A DNA stretch of 64,000 nt from Anaerolineales bacterium (GCA_020634885.1 JACKAW010000001.1:744001-808000); one strand, 5' to 3'; positions 1-8,403 are shown, numbered from the stretch's first letter. The notes: generated by a model from the letters alone, not told the origin. Numbers and translations: made by a program.

Positions 1-756
1 TCACAAGAAGAAACGCTTGCGTATCAATTTGAAGATGGCGACCAGATAGTTGTCGGGCATTACTTCCGGGTCAGCCAGACACAGGCGTTCTCATCGAACA
101 AATATCCCCTGGACCTGGCAACAATTTCGATCCAATTACAGGCAGCGGATCTTAATAAAAATTATTTACTCGTCCCCGATTTAGGTTCGTACTACGAAAC
201 CAATCCATCAGGAAAACCAGGCGTCAAGAACGGGCTGATCTTGAATAATTGGGACATCATTGGCAGCACATTTACGTATGATGTTGAACAGCGTGATGTG
301 GATTTTGGCAGTATGCAAATCATGCAATATGACCTGCCCATTCTCCAATTCGATATGGAACTGAAGCGCTTCATTCTCCCCAGCCTCCTCTCGTACGGCA
401 TAACCGCCATAGTCACTGCAATATTGATGTTCACACTGGTGGTATCCAAGGCTGAAAACCTGCGCTCGGTACTAACCGAGGCTTTTGCCCTGTTTTTTGT
501 GATCGTAGTGGCGCATGTTGGCTTACGGAGCGAACTCGCATCGCAAAGCATAGCCTACCTTGAAATATTATTCATCATCTTATATTGTCTCATCCTGCTG
601 GGCGCGTTAAACGGGTTGTTGCAATTCGTAGAGTTCAAGATACCCATCATCAGCTATGAAGATGGATTGGTATTCAAGCTATCCTATTGGCCCATTCTAT
701 TCGGTGTATTCCTGATCGCTTCGATCAATCTGTTTTACCCGCACCTTTTCAGATAG
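1..756 (+). CDS. Pentameric ligand-gated ion channel-like membrane protein, C-terminal part (5' truncated by window)
   Basis: The frame is open from base 1, so the true start lies outside the window. The visible ~250 residues begin with a beta-rich extracytoplasmic part holding a YPLD motif (about residue 35) and, later, a WDI...FTY stretch. Four hydrophobic segments follow at about residues 126-148, 158-178, 188-212 and 225-246. This order (YPxD loop, GWDI-like strand, then TM1 starting with an ILP-type sequence and a second helix with an AHxxxR/N end) matches the layout of bacterial Cys-loop channels such as GLIC. That is a resemblance from memory, not an alignment. It would act in the cytoplasmic membrane as a ligand-gated or modified channel or sensor. 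It ends at a strong terminator. The ligand cannot be told. Confidence 0.55.
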   Translation, partial: SQEETLAYQFEDGDQIVVGHYFRVSQTQAFSSNKYPLDLATISIQLQAADLNKNYLLVPDLGSYYETNPSGKPGVKNGLILNNWDIIGSTFTYDVEQRDVDFGSMQIMQYDLPILQFDMELKRFILPSLLSYGITAIVTAILMFTLVVSKAENLRSVLTEAFALFFVIVVAHVGLRSELASQSIAYLEILFIILYCLILLGALNGLLQFVEFKIPIISYEDGLVFKLSYWPILFGVFLIASINLFYPHLFR

Positions 757-767
757 CTGTTTGCAGC

Positions 768-808
768 AAAAATCAAGCCCCGTAAACATGCGGGGCTTGA
801 TTTTTTAT
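768..808 (+). terminator. Rho-independent terminator
   Basis: A 12-bp stem (771-782 with 791-802) closed by an 8-nt loop and followed by a T run. It lies 15 bp after the channel-like gene and terminates it. Confidence 0.85.
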
Positions 809-865
809 ATCTACTGTGGAGCCGTCCCAAACGAAAACTTCATGATCTCTTTCAACCTGAATATG

Positions 866-1651
866 CTATTCTTTTTGAAAGACAAGCAAAATATTTTCGT
901 CTATCCACTGTATGTTGTCTTGATCCACAAAACTTAAACCCAGGTTTTCTGAAAATTCTTGCATAGCCCCATCCAATTCGTCGGGGGTGTAAAGGGTAAA
1001 AGTGGAGTAATGGTGGTATTTCGCCAAACGTAAAAGGCTGTTCGCACTGCTGCTCCGTGGAAATGTAAATGGTTGCGATTGCGCCCAGTGCAGCCCCGGC
1101 ACTTTGGAGGCATATCTCTCCAAATCTCCCGATTCATGGAGCCTTGTTTCCTTTTCATTGAACAGGGGGAAATACCTTCCCCAAATATTTCGGCTATTCT
1201 GGCTTCGTAAACGCGTATAGATAAAAATATACCCGCCATTCTTAAGAACCCTGGCTGATTCGCTGAAAAATATTTCCGGCATAAAATGATGAATGGCATT
1301 AAAGGTAAAGAGACAATCAAGCGATTCGCTTTTGAATGGCAGCTTCATATAAGAAGCATTCACTTCTCTCAATGCCTTCCCGCGTCCGTTTCCCGAAAAA
1401 TGGGTGTGCATCTGCTTCAACATCTCAATGCTGTAATCAATTCCGTGAATGATCGGGGTTTTATCCTGTAAATATTGCATCAAAAGGGATGTATATCTCC
1501 CTGTGCCGCAGCCCACATCGGCAGCGTGAATATCAGCCACCGATTTGAGATGATGGGCAATGTATTCAACAGGTTCAGCATCTGTGGTGCGCAGGGATTG
1601 ATAATGCGGAGCGATCTTTCTAAAGTGTTCGCTATGGTAATGGGTATTCAT
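866..1651 (-). CDS. SAM-dependent class I methyltransferase
   Basis: About 261 residues. It has the SAM-binding motif ADVGCGTGRY (around residue 45) followed by an acidic GIDYSIEML strand end and a LDCLFTFNAIHHF motif, typical of the Methyltransf_11/UbiE-like fold. The substrate is unknown. Such proteins methylate small molecules or lipids in the cytoplasm. An upstream GTG at 1660 is possible, but the ATG at 1651 is preferred because an AGGTG ribosome site sits six bases before it. It is a single gene running toward the channel gene and separated from icd by a terminator. Confidence 0.85.
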   Translation of the reverse strand: MNTHYHSEHFRKIAPHYQSLRTTDAEPVEYIAHHLKSVADIHAADVGCGTGRYTSLLMQYLQDKTPIIHGIDYSIEMLKQMHTHFSGNGRGKALREVNASYMKLPFKSESLDCLFTFNAIHHFMPEIFFSESARVLKNGGYIFIYTRLRSQNSRNIWGRYFPLFNEKETRLHESGDLERYASKVPGLHWAQSQPFTFPRSSSANSLLRLAKYHHYSTFTLYTPDELDGAMQEFSENLGLSFVDQDNIQWIDENILLVFQKE

Positions 1652-1676
1652 GAGTAACACCTGTTTATTCGTAATT

Positions 1677-1710
1677 TAAAAGCCGGAACTTACAGGTTCC
1701 GGCTTTTAAA
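1677..1710 (-). terminator. Terminator of isocitrate dehydrogenase gene
   Basis: A 12-bp A/T-flanked stem (1678-1689 with 1696-1707) directly after the icd stop codon. It is nearly symmetric and could act in both directions. Confidence 0.8.
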
Positions 1711-1729
1711 TTTACGGGTGATTACTAAA

Positions 1730-3130
1730 CTACATGTGCTTGATAACTGCGTCACCAAACTCGGAACATTTCACTTCAGTGGGGTTATCCATTAGGCGGG
1801 CGAAATCGTAGGTGACGGTCTTGGCGTTGATGGCGCCTTCCATGCCTTTGACGATCAGGTCGGCGACTTCGGTCCAGCCCATGTAGCGGAACATCATCTC
1901 ACCGGAGAGGATGACCGAACCTGGGTTGACCTTGTCCAAGTCTGCATATTTCGGCGCGGTGCCGTGTGTGGCTTCAAAGATGGCGTGACCGGTCTCGTAG
2001 TTGATGTTCGCTCCCGGGGCAATACCAATACCACCCACCTGTGCCGCGAGCGCATCGGAGAGGTAATCACCGTTCAGGTTCATGGTGGCAATTACGTCGT
2101 AATCCTTCGGGCGGATGATGGTGAACTGCAAAGAAACATCGGCTATGGAGTCCTTGATGAGCAGCATCTTTTTCCACTTGCCATCACCGTGGGTAGCCCA
2201 AAGTTTGAGCGCGTCTTCCACTTCGCCTTTGATGTCGGCTTGCTGTGCGGGGCTCATCATGTCAAATCCCGGGTCAATCAACTTGGCGTTCTCTTCAACG
2301 CTCAGGTCTTTGTTGTGTTCCTTGTTACCGAGTATCCAGCTTTCGCGTTCAGTGACGATGCTGCCACGGAATTCGCGTTTGGCAAGAGTGTAACCCCAAT
2401 CTTTAAAGGCGCCTTCGGTGTACTTCATGATATTGCCCTTATGGACGAAGTTCACGCTTTTGCGTTTGTTATCCAGCGCCCACTGAATTGCGGCGCGGAT
2501 CAATCTGTCGGTGCCTTCTTCTGATACTGGTTTGAGACCAATTCCCGCTGTATCAGGGAAGCGCATCTTCGCATATTCCTTGGGGAAGGCTTCCTTGAAG
2601 ATTTCCTTAAATTTCTTATTTTCTTCGGTTCCCTGTTGGAACTCGATACCGGTGTAAATATCTTCGGTGTTCTCGCGGAAGATGACCATATCCACATGTT
2701 CGGGATGGCGCACCGGCGAAGGCACACCCTGATACCAACGCACCGGGCGCTGGCAGACGTACAGATCGAGAAGTTTGCGGAGCGCAACATTTAACGAACG
2801 GATGCCGCCGCCAATTGGCGTGGTGAGCGGTCCCTTAATGCCAACCAAAAATTCCTTGAAGGCTTCGGTGGTTTCATCGGGAAGCCAGGTTTGCCAGAGT
2901 TTGAACGGTTTCTCACCGGCGTACACTTCCATCCAATGGATCTTGCGTTTGCCGCCATATGCCTTCTCTACTGCTGCATCGAACACACGCACAGAAGCGC
3001 GCCAAATGTCGCGTCCGGTGCCGTCGCCTTCGACGAACGGGATGATCGGATTATCGGGAACCTGTAATTTACCGTCTTTGATGCTGATCTTCGCCCCACC
3101 TTCGGGAACCTTAACGTTTACGTATGCCAT
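1730..3130 (-). CDS. icd: NADP-dependent isocitrate dehydrogenase
   Basis: 466 residues. It converts isocitrate to 2-oxoglutarate and CO2 in the TCA cycle, making NADPH. Visible family signatures are FVEGDGTGRDI near the start, GGGIRSLNVALRKLLDLY (substrate phosphate region, with the Ser that is phosphorylated in E. coli), FRENTEDIYTGIE, VHKGNIMKYTEGAFKDWGY, and the metal/NADP segment MNLNGDYLSDALAAQVGGIG followed by FEATHGTAPKYADLDKVNP. It is somewhat longer than the ~416-residue E. coli enzyme because of an insert of roughly 50 residues after GNKEHN. It is monocistronic. Confidence 0.95.
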   Translation of the reverse strand: MAYVNVKVPEGGAKISIKDGKLQVPDNPIIPFVEGDGTGRDIWRASVRVFDAAVEKAYGGKRKIHWMEVYAGEKPFKLWQTWLPDETTEAFKEFLVGIKGPLTTPIGGGIRSLNVALRKLLDLYVCQRPVRWYQGVPSPVRHPEHVDMVIFRENTEDIYTGIEFQQGTEENKKFKEIFKEAFPKEYAKMRFPDTAGIGLKPVSEEGTDRLIRAAIQWALDNKRKSVNFVHKGNIMKYTEGAFKDWGYTLAKREFRGSIVTERESWILGNKEHNKDLSVEENAKLIDPGFDMMSPAQQADIKGEVEDALKLWATHGDGKWKKMLLIKDSIADVSLQFTIIRPKDYDVIATMNLNGDYLSDALAAQVGGIGIAPGANINYETGHAIFEATHGTAPKYADLDKVNPGSVILSGEMMFRYMGWTEVADLIVKGMEGAINAKTVTYDFARLMDNPTEVKCSEFGDAVIKHM

Positions 3131-3209
3131 TAGTACCTCTTCTTTTGGTGAAAATGATAGAAAAATTATAACCGTGGTAGGGTTTGAATCCGAGTGATGA
3201 AAATCATGT

Positions 3210-3242
3210 CATTTAGCCCGTATTCGTAACACGGGCTAAAAT
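3210..3242. other. Stem-loop upstream of icd
   Basis: A 9-bp perfect inverted repeat (3212-3220 with 3232-3240) in the gap between icd and the next gene. It lacks a clear T run, so it may be a leader structure or weak terminator. Confidence 0.4.
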
Positions 3243-3252
3243 AGGCGAATCA

Positions 3253-3287
3253 AAACCACAGCGGGGTAACTATATCCGCTGTGGTTT
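3253..3287 (-). terminator. Terminator of the 3305-3958 gene
   Basis: A perfect stem AACCACAGC / GCTGTGGTT with an internal loop of 17 bases, just after the stop of the minus-strand membrane protein. Confidence 0.6.
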
Positions 3288-3304
3288 CAGCTTGTCAACA
3301 TAAT

Positions 3305-3958
3305 TTACACAGAAATGCTTTTCCTTGGCATGGTGCGGCTTTCAAGTTTGTGCATTTTTTCTTCCGTTGCCCGGGCTGCCAACCTCCCCTGCCTCCAAAA
3401 TATAAACAGAAGGGTTAAGCCCAAAAAAACTGCAAATAACGGTACTGCCACAGGAAGTTCGGAAATGGTGATATCGGAACTAAAGTAATCAAACAAAAAG
3501 AAAGTAGTGCCTACAAGAAATGGAAGGGCGGTCATGTAATAGGCGGTATGGAATATCCAGCCGCGCATATTATATGGAGTGTAAAGCAGAAAAGTCCGCT
3601 TCAATGGTCCCGTTTTCTTGACCCGGTCGTGCAATTCTTTGCGTATGGCTGACTGTTTATCCACTTCCAGAACGGCGCTGTTGTATTCTTCAAAAATTTC
3701 AGCAAGTTCTTCTTTCACGGTTTCTTTGTAGTCCCCCATTTGGTCACCACCTATAACTTCTTTTTGAAAATGGAACCATTTGTTCAAAAGGTCAATCCGA
3801 GAGTTTAAGTATTGAATTTGAGAGTTTCTCCTGGCGGTTTGGCTCTTTTTGTCGACAGCGTTAACTGTCAGGTTAATGATGAGTGGTATCAACCCCATGA
3901 GCGACGATATAAAGGCGAGCAACAATTTATCTTGAAGTTCAGTTGGCAATGTTGGCAT
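3305..3958 (-). CDS. Uncharacterised three-TM membrane protein
   Basis: 217 residues, family not recognised. One hydrophobic segment at about residues 11-32 is followed by a ~100-residue charged, helix-prone soluble part (probably coiled coil), then two membrane segments at about 137-160 and 168-190 and a basic C-terminal tail. The start is supported by AGGAG nine bases upstream of the ATG at 3958. A perfect 10-bp inverted repeat lies 36-65 bp upstream (3994-4023) and may be its operator. No function can be assigned. Confidence 0.65.
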   Translation of the reverse strand: MPTLPTELQDKLLLAFISSLMGLIPLIINLTVNAVDKKSQTARRNSQIQYLNSRIDLLNKWFHFQKEVIGGDQMGDYKETVKEELAEIFEEYNSAVLEVDKQSAIRKELHDRVKKTGPLKRTFLLYTPYNMRGWIFHTAYYMTALPFLVGTTFFLFDYFSSDITISELPVAVPLFAVFLGLTLLFIFWRQGRLAARATEEKMHKLESRTMPRKSISV

Positions 3959-3993
3959 AGCTTATTACTCCTGAAAGACAAAATGAATATCGA

Positions 3994-4023
3994 TTTCGAT
4001 TGTAATTATAATCACAATCGAAA
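3994..4023. promoter_or_regulatory. Operator-like inverted repeat
   Basis: Perfect arms TTTCGATTGT and ACAATCGAAA separated by exactly 10 bp, so the arms repeat on a 20-bp pitch (same DNA face). It lies upstream of the minus-strand membrane gene. A likely dimeric repressor site; the regulator is unknown. Confidence 0.5.
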
Positions 4024-4055
4024 TTATTTTCTTATACACTTTTGTTAACCTATTC

Positions 4056-4083
4056 TTGACAGAATGCCCTTCGTGAATAGAAT
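4056..4083 (+). promoter_or_regulatory. Sigma-70 type promoter for permease gene
   Basis: TTGACA (4056-4061), 16-bp spacer, TAGAAT (4078-4083). Predicted transcription start is near 4090, giving a ~170-nt leader before the permease. Confidence 0.6.
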
Positions 4084-4169
4084 CGTGGCAATATGTTTTT
4101 CAATGATTGTTGTCAGACGAGCCTGCCATTACCAAACTTGAATGTGTCTGTTTCTGCCCCCTGTGAATC

Positions 4170-4200
4170 AGAGAGTCGCTTTTAGCGGCTCTCTTTTTTT
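4170..4200 (+). terminator. Leader terminator / possible attenuator of the permease gene
   Basis: A GAGAGTCGCT / AGCGGCTCTC stem (4171-4180 with 4184-4193) followed by seven T. It lies between the promoter and the permease start, so it is either an attenuator or the end of a ~110-nt small RNA. A second hairpin (arms around 4212 and 4233) precedes the ribosome site. Confidence 0.65.
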
Positions 4201-4260
4201 ACCTTACCCCGGCCCCTCTCCTGTTGGTAGAGGGGAGAAAAATAAATAGGAGAATGAGTT

Positions 4261-5697
4261 ATGGCAACAAAAACAAGCAAGCCCAAGCCCAAAGGGACAG
4301 CAACCCCCAAGGCGAAGAAAAAGCCTGTAGAGGCGAAGCAGGTTGAAGTTAAGAAAGAGGCGGGCTCTTCATCCAATGTGATGGGCTACCTGCCCGATGA
4401 CACTCCGCCGGTCGGCGCGATGTTGAGTCTTGGCTTCCAGCAGTTGTTGACGATGTTCCCAGCCACGGTTTTGGTGGCAGTGCTGACGAAGTTCGATGTG
4501 GGCGTAACGTTGCTTGCCTCTGGTTTGGGGACGATCATTGCCCTGCTCGTTTCCAAGCGCAAGATACCGATGTATTACGGTTCGTCGTTCTCGTACATTG
4601 CGGTGGTGGTGACGGCAATGAGTTTGTATGCGGGCGATTGTTTTACAAGTGACGCCGTGTACTGTGCCGACGGGGTGCGGCTGGTGCAGGTGGGCATCAT
4701 CGGTACGGCAGTGGTTGAAATTTTGGTTGGTTTGCTGATTATGCGTGTAGGAAAAAGCGCGCTCGATACTGTGCTCCCGCCCATCGTTACCGGCTCGATG
4801 GCTGTCGTTATCGGTTTGGCTTTGGCAGGTGCAGCTTTAGGTATGGCTGGTGCAAACTGGTTGGTGGCTTTTGTTACTTTGCTGGCAACGGTTTTGTTCT
4901 CGGTCTTTTTGCAGAACAAGGGTTTGCTCGGAATGCTGCCGATCTTGTTCGGCGCTATTGTTGGTTATGTTTTTTCGGCTGCGCTCGGCATTGTGGACTA
5001 TAGCGTCATCGCCAATGCGGCGTGGTTCCGTATGCCTGCCTTTACCTTCCCTGCTTTCAATGACCCACGCGCATGGGAATTGGTGGTGAGCATTTCACTG
5101 ATCGCCATTGCGACCATCCCCGAATCGACGGCGCATCTGTACCAGATGAGTTTGTATATTGACACACTCGCAGAGCAGCTTGGACGCAAGCCGTTCAACA
5201 TCAAGGAACTCATCGGTTTGAATCTCGTTGCAGACGGTGCCGATGACTTGATCGTCGGTTTCCTCGGCGGTGCGGCGGGGACGAACTACGGCGAGAATAA
5301 TTCGTTGATGGCGATCACCCGCAATTATTCCATCCCTGTTTTGATGACGGCTGGAGCCATGGCGGTTTTGCTTGGCTTCGTTGGCAAGCTGGCGGGGTTG
5401 GTCAACTCTATTCCTGTGGCTGTGACGGGTGGTCTTGCGATCTATCTTTTCGGTGTGATCGGGATGCAGGGTGTGGCGCTCATTCAATCTGAAAAGGTGG
5501 ACTTGTTCAACCCGAAGAATCTGGCAATCGGGTCGGCGATCCTCGTTTGCGGCATTGGCGGCAACCTCGCCCTCGAGAACGGACTCTTCCCCTTTAATGT
5601 TCCGGTGGTTTTCCCGCAGGGCATCCCTGCCATTGTATTTGCGGCAATTGTGGGGATATTGATGAATTTGATCTTCGTGGTGTTTAAGAGAGATTAG
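4261..5697 (+). CDS. Nucleobase:cation symporter-2 family permease (uracil/xanthine type)
   Basis: 478 residues. A polytopic inner-membrane importer of uracil or a purine base driven by protons or sodium. The UraA-like motifs PVGAMLSLGFQQLLTMFPAT, KIPMYYGSSFSYIA and GGAAGTNYGENNSLMAITRNYS (substrate-binding helix) are all present, with about 12-14 hydrophobic segments. The GTNYGEN form is closest to uracil permeases, and pyrimidine synthesis genes occur nearby, so uracil is the best guess. The N-terminal ~38 residues are an unusual Lys/Pro/Thr-rich cytosolic tail that most family members lack. A strong AGGAG lies before the ATG. Confidence 0.88.
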   Translation: MATKTSKPKPKGTATPKAKKKPVEAKQVEVKKEAGSSSNVMGYLPDDTPPVGAMLSLGFQQLLTMFPATVLVAVLTKFDVGVTLLASGLGTIIALLVSKRKIPMYYGSSFSYIAVVVTAMSLYAGDCFTSDAVYCADGVRLVQVGIIGTAVVEILVGLLIMRVGKSALDTVLPPIVTGSMAVVIGLALAGAALGMAGANWLVAFVTLLATVLFSVFLQNKGLLGMLPILFGAIVGYVFSAALGIVDYSVIANAAWFRMPAFTFPAFNDPRAWELVVSISLIAIATIPESTAHLYQMSLYIDTLAEQLGRKPFNIKELIGLNLVADGADDLIVGFLGGAAGTNYGENNSLMAITRNYSIPVLMTAGAMAVLLGFVGKLAGLVNSIPVAVTGGLAIYLFGVIGMQGVALIQSEKVDLFNPKNLAIGSAILVCGIGGNLALENGLFPFNVPVVFPQGIPAIVFAAIVGILMNLIFVVFKRD

Positions 5698-5710
5698 CTT
5701 ATTTTTATAA

Positions 5711-5753
5711 CAAAAAGGTGACCATTGCTTTTGAAGCGATGGTCACCTTTTTG
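5711..5753. terminator. Bidirectional terminator
   Basis: A 14-bp stem AAAAAGGTGACCAT / ATGGTCACCTTTTT between the convergent permease and desaturase genes. A and T runs on both sides allow it to serve both. Confidence 0.85.
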
Positions 5754-5768
5754 TTTAACAGCAGAGAA

Positions 5769-6782
5769 TTACATTTCGGTTTTCTGTGTTTGCATTTTGT
5801 ATTTTTTCAAGGCATTCCAGCCCACAAGCACTTTTTCTTTCTCATCCCATAAGCGAAAGTAAAGCGATTTGAGACTGTCACGAAGGGTCAGCGGTTCGAT
5901 CTGGAACATGGGGTTTTCTACATGGCATTGTTCCAATTTGTAATTGGGGATCTTCGGGCTAAGGTGATGGATGTGGTGAAAACCAATATTGCCCGTGAAC
6001 CACTGCAAGACCTTGGGTAGTTTGTAGAAGGAACTACCATCCATGCCGGCATTGAAGAAGCTCCAATCTTTGTGGCGTTCCCAGTAGGTTGGGTCGAAGT
6101 TGTGCTGAACATAAAAGAGCCACACCCCCGCGCCGCAAGCCATCAGCAAAATGGGAAGTTCCACCATCACATACGCCTGCCAGCCAATGAGGTGGATGGT
6201 CCAGCCGACAAAGGCGAGCAATGCAAGGTTCGTCCAAATGACCGAATTCTTTTCGCGCTTCCCTGCGCCTTTCTCCCAAAAGCGGTGAAAAACGGCAAAG
6301 ACCAACGTGGCGCCAATGGTGAACAAAATGAACGGGTTACGCAAAATGCGATAACCAAGTTTCTTGTACCAGGGCGCGGCAAGATATTCTTCCACTGTCA
6401 TGGTGTACACGTCGCCAACACCACGACGATCCAAATCGCCAGCGGTGGCGTGATGAACCGCATGAGAATGCTGCCAATGAGAATAGGGCGTCCACACGGC
6501 AACACCCAACAACAGACCCAGCCGATCATTGGCTAGTTTTGTCTTGAAAAAAGAACCGTGACAGCAATCGTGGAAGATGATGAACATTCGCACCATGAAA
6601 CCCGCAGCGGGAATCGTCAACAAAAGGGTCAGCCAATACCCCACTTCAAGGCTGAAGTAAGCCAGATACCAAAACACAAAGAACGGAATGACCGAATTAG
6701 CCACCTGCCACAAACTGCGCCAGGTTTCGGGGTATGCATATTTGGCAACAACCGACTGCCACTTAACTTGTCCAATGCTCAT
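5769..6782 (-). CDS. Membrane fatty acid desaturase
   Basis: 337 residues. A di-iron integral membrane desaturase that introduces a double bond into a lipid acyl chain. The three histidine boxes are present: HDCCHGSF (about residue 70), HSHAVHHATAGD (about 105) and HHIHHLSP (about 272), with hydrophobic hairpins between them. The box spacing resembles delta-12/omega-3-type acyl-lipid desaturases. The DRRGVGDVYTMTVEEY segment after box 2 is typical of the bacterial family. Single gene divergent from pyrC. Confidence 0.9.
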   Translation of the reverse strand: MSIGQVKWQSVVAKYAYPETWRSLWQVANSVIPFFVFWYLAYFSLEVGYWLTLLLTIPAAGFMVRMFIIFHDCCHGSFFKTKLANDRLGLLLGVAVWTPYSHWQHSHAVHHATAGDLDRRGVGDVYTMTVEEYLAAPWYKKLGYRILRNPFILFTIGATLVFAVFHRFWEKGAGKREKNSVIWTNLALLAFVGWTIHLIGWQAYVMVELPILLMACGAGVWLFYVQHNFDPTYWERHKDWSFFNAGMDGSSFYKLPKVLQWFTGNIGFHHIHHLSPKIPNYKLEQCHVENPMFQIEPLTLRDSLKSLYFRLWDEKEKVLVGWNALKKYKMQTQKTEM

Positions 6783-6880
6783 GGGGAAATCCTCCGTGGA
6801 ATTTTTCTATATTAACCGTTGTACAGACACATGGTTACGCCATATTTACATCATACAACATTTCCACGTATACTCGCATC

Positions 6881-7945
6881 ATGCTAAAACTTCCCGGATT
6901 AATAGACCCCCATGTTCATGTGCGCGAACCAGGCGCCACCCACAAAGAGGATTGGGACACCGTCACCCAGGCAGCACTTGCCGGAGGCGTTACCGCCATC
7001 CTTGCCATGCCAAACACGAAACCTCCGATATTCGATGATGCGACCTTCGATCTGGCGATAAAAGCAGCCAGCCAAAAAGCACGCTGCGACTATGGTCAAT
7101 ATGTGGGGGCAGGTCCTGATAATGCGGATATTGCCGCTTCACTCGCGCCGAAAGCTGCGGGGCTAAAGATGTACCTTGACTCTACCTTTGGGGAGCTGCG
7201 CCTCGACGATATGCAGTTGTGGATGCCTCACTTCCAAAAATTCCCAAAATCGGCGCCGATGGTGATGCACTCCGAAAGCCGCACCATGGCGGCGGCGATC
7301 CTGTTCTCTGCTATTTATGACCACCCCGTCCACATTGCGCATGTATCGCTAAAAGAAGAAATTCTGCTCATTAAAGCCGCAAAAGAAAAGGGAATCAAAG
7401 TCACCTGCGAGGTTTGTCCGCACCACTTATTCCTTTCCAAAGAAGATATCCCCGCCATCTCACACGGACACCCCGGGCGCGGCGAAGTTCGTCCGCGACT
7501 CGCCACCAAAGAGGATGTGGATAACCTGTGGATAAATCTGGATGTGATCGATTGCTTCGCTACAGACCATGCTCCACACACCTTGGAAGAAAAAGACGGC
7601 GAGAATCCCCCGCCAGGCTTCCCCGGTTTGGAAACCATGCTGCCTTTACTGCTCACGGCTGCAAGTGAAGGACGCTTAACCATAGACCAGATCGTCCAAA
7701 AACTATACGAAAACCCACGGCGCATCTTCAACCTGCCCGAACAGCCCAATACTTATATAGAAGTAGACGAGAACGCCACCTATGAGATCAAAGCCAGCGA
7801 AGGGTTTACCCGCTGCGGCTGGACACCCTTTGAAGGATGGAAGGTAAAAGGCAGGGTACAAAAAGTCGTATTAAGAGGAAAAACCGCCTTTGAAGACGGT
7901 AAAGTGTTAGCCGAAGCAGGGTCTGGCAAAAACGTCCGAAAATAG
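6881..7945 (+). CDS. pyrC: Dihydroorotase, CAD type
   Basis: 354 residues. It catalyses reversible cyclisation of carbamoyl aspartate to dihydroorotate, step three of UMP synthesis. Metal ligands are seen in LIDPHVHVREPG, the carbamylated lysine in GLKMYLDSTF, later histidines in CPHHLFLS, and the catalytic Asp in CFATDHAPHTLEEK. The protein starts directly at the first strand of the barrel (MLKLPGLIDPHVHV), so the N-terminal strands of the usual bacterial beta-sandwich are missing. The sequence through PPPGFPGLETMLPLLLTA and WTPFEGWKVKG is strikingly like the DHO domain of animal CAD. Two perfect DnaA boxes (7516-7524 and 7527-7535) lie inside the gene. Confidence 0.93.
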   Translation: MLKLPGLIDPHVHVREPGATHKEDWDTVTQAALAGGVTAILAMPNTKPPIFDDATFDLAIKAASQKARCDYGQYVGAGPDNADIAASLAPKAAGLKMYLDSTFGELRLDDMQLWMPHFQKFPKSAPMVMHSESRTMAAAILFSAIYDHPVHIAHVSLKEEILLIKAAKEKGIKVTCEVCPHHLFLSKEDIPAISHGHPGRGEVRPRLATKEDVDNLWINLDVIDCFATDHAPHTLEEKDGENPPPGFPGLETMLPLLLTAASEGRLTIDQIVQKLYENPRRIFNLPEQPNTYIEVDENATYEIKASEGFTRCGWTPFEGWKVKGRVQKVVLRGKTAFEDGKVLAEAGSGKNVRK

Positions 7946-8206
7946 GCTTTTTTTACACAGTGGATAACACCCCCATATCTGTGGGTAAGTTATCCACTGT
8001 GTCTGCACTAAATTTCACATATTCACCGTTTAACTATCCGAAATATCGCCTCAAAAACCCATATCTGGGTATTGTTGTCTAAACAAGAAAACCGTTTCAA
8101 AGCCTCCAAACTGTGGATAACTGCCCATTATCTGTGGAAAAGTCCCCTACCCTGTGGACAAAAGTCACTTTTGGAGAGGGAATTGCCTGACAAATCAAGA
8201 AGGGGT

Positions 8207-8227
8207 CCCCCCCATATATGGGGGGTA
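8207..8227. repeat. Palindromic repeat within oriC (copy 1)
   Basis: CCCCCCATATATGGGGGG is an 18-bp perfect palindrome at 8208-8225, followed by TAG. The right half recurs at 8381-8396. Looser forms (CCCATATCTGTGGGTAA, CCCATATCTGGGTA) occur near 7972 and 8059. It could bind an origin-associated protein. Confidence 0.5.
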
Positions 8228-8380
8228 GTTTGAGCCTTATCCAAAATATGGAAAACCGTAAAGAAGCGGCTTTTTTAGCCCAAACCCTGTGGAAAACTTA
8301 TCCAGAATCAACCCACAGTTAAGGGAACAGCTTGCAAGGGCAATCAACGTCAAGTATGGGGTTTGAGCGCTGCACTTCAT

Positions 8381-8397
8381 CCATATATGGGGGGTAA
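8381..8397. repeat. Origin repeat (copy 2)
   Basis: CCATATATGGGGGGTAA repeats the right half of the 8208-8225 palindrome, 7 bp before the tandem DnaA boxes. Confidence 0.45.
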
Positions 8398-8403
8398 GAT
8401 GAG

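Noticed and set aside
4170..4200. PyrR-binding loop in the permease leader
   Set aside because: The AUCAGAGAG word is only loosely like the consensus and lies in the terminator stem. Kept as an unspecified attenuator candidate.
4203..4240. CCCGGCCCCTCTCC...GAGGGGAG element as a regulatory site
   Set aside because: Looks like a common dispersed low-complexity repeat found in many genomes.
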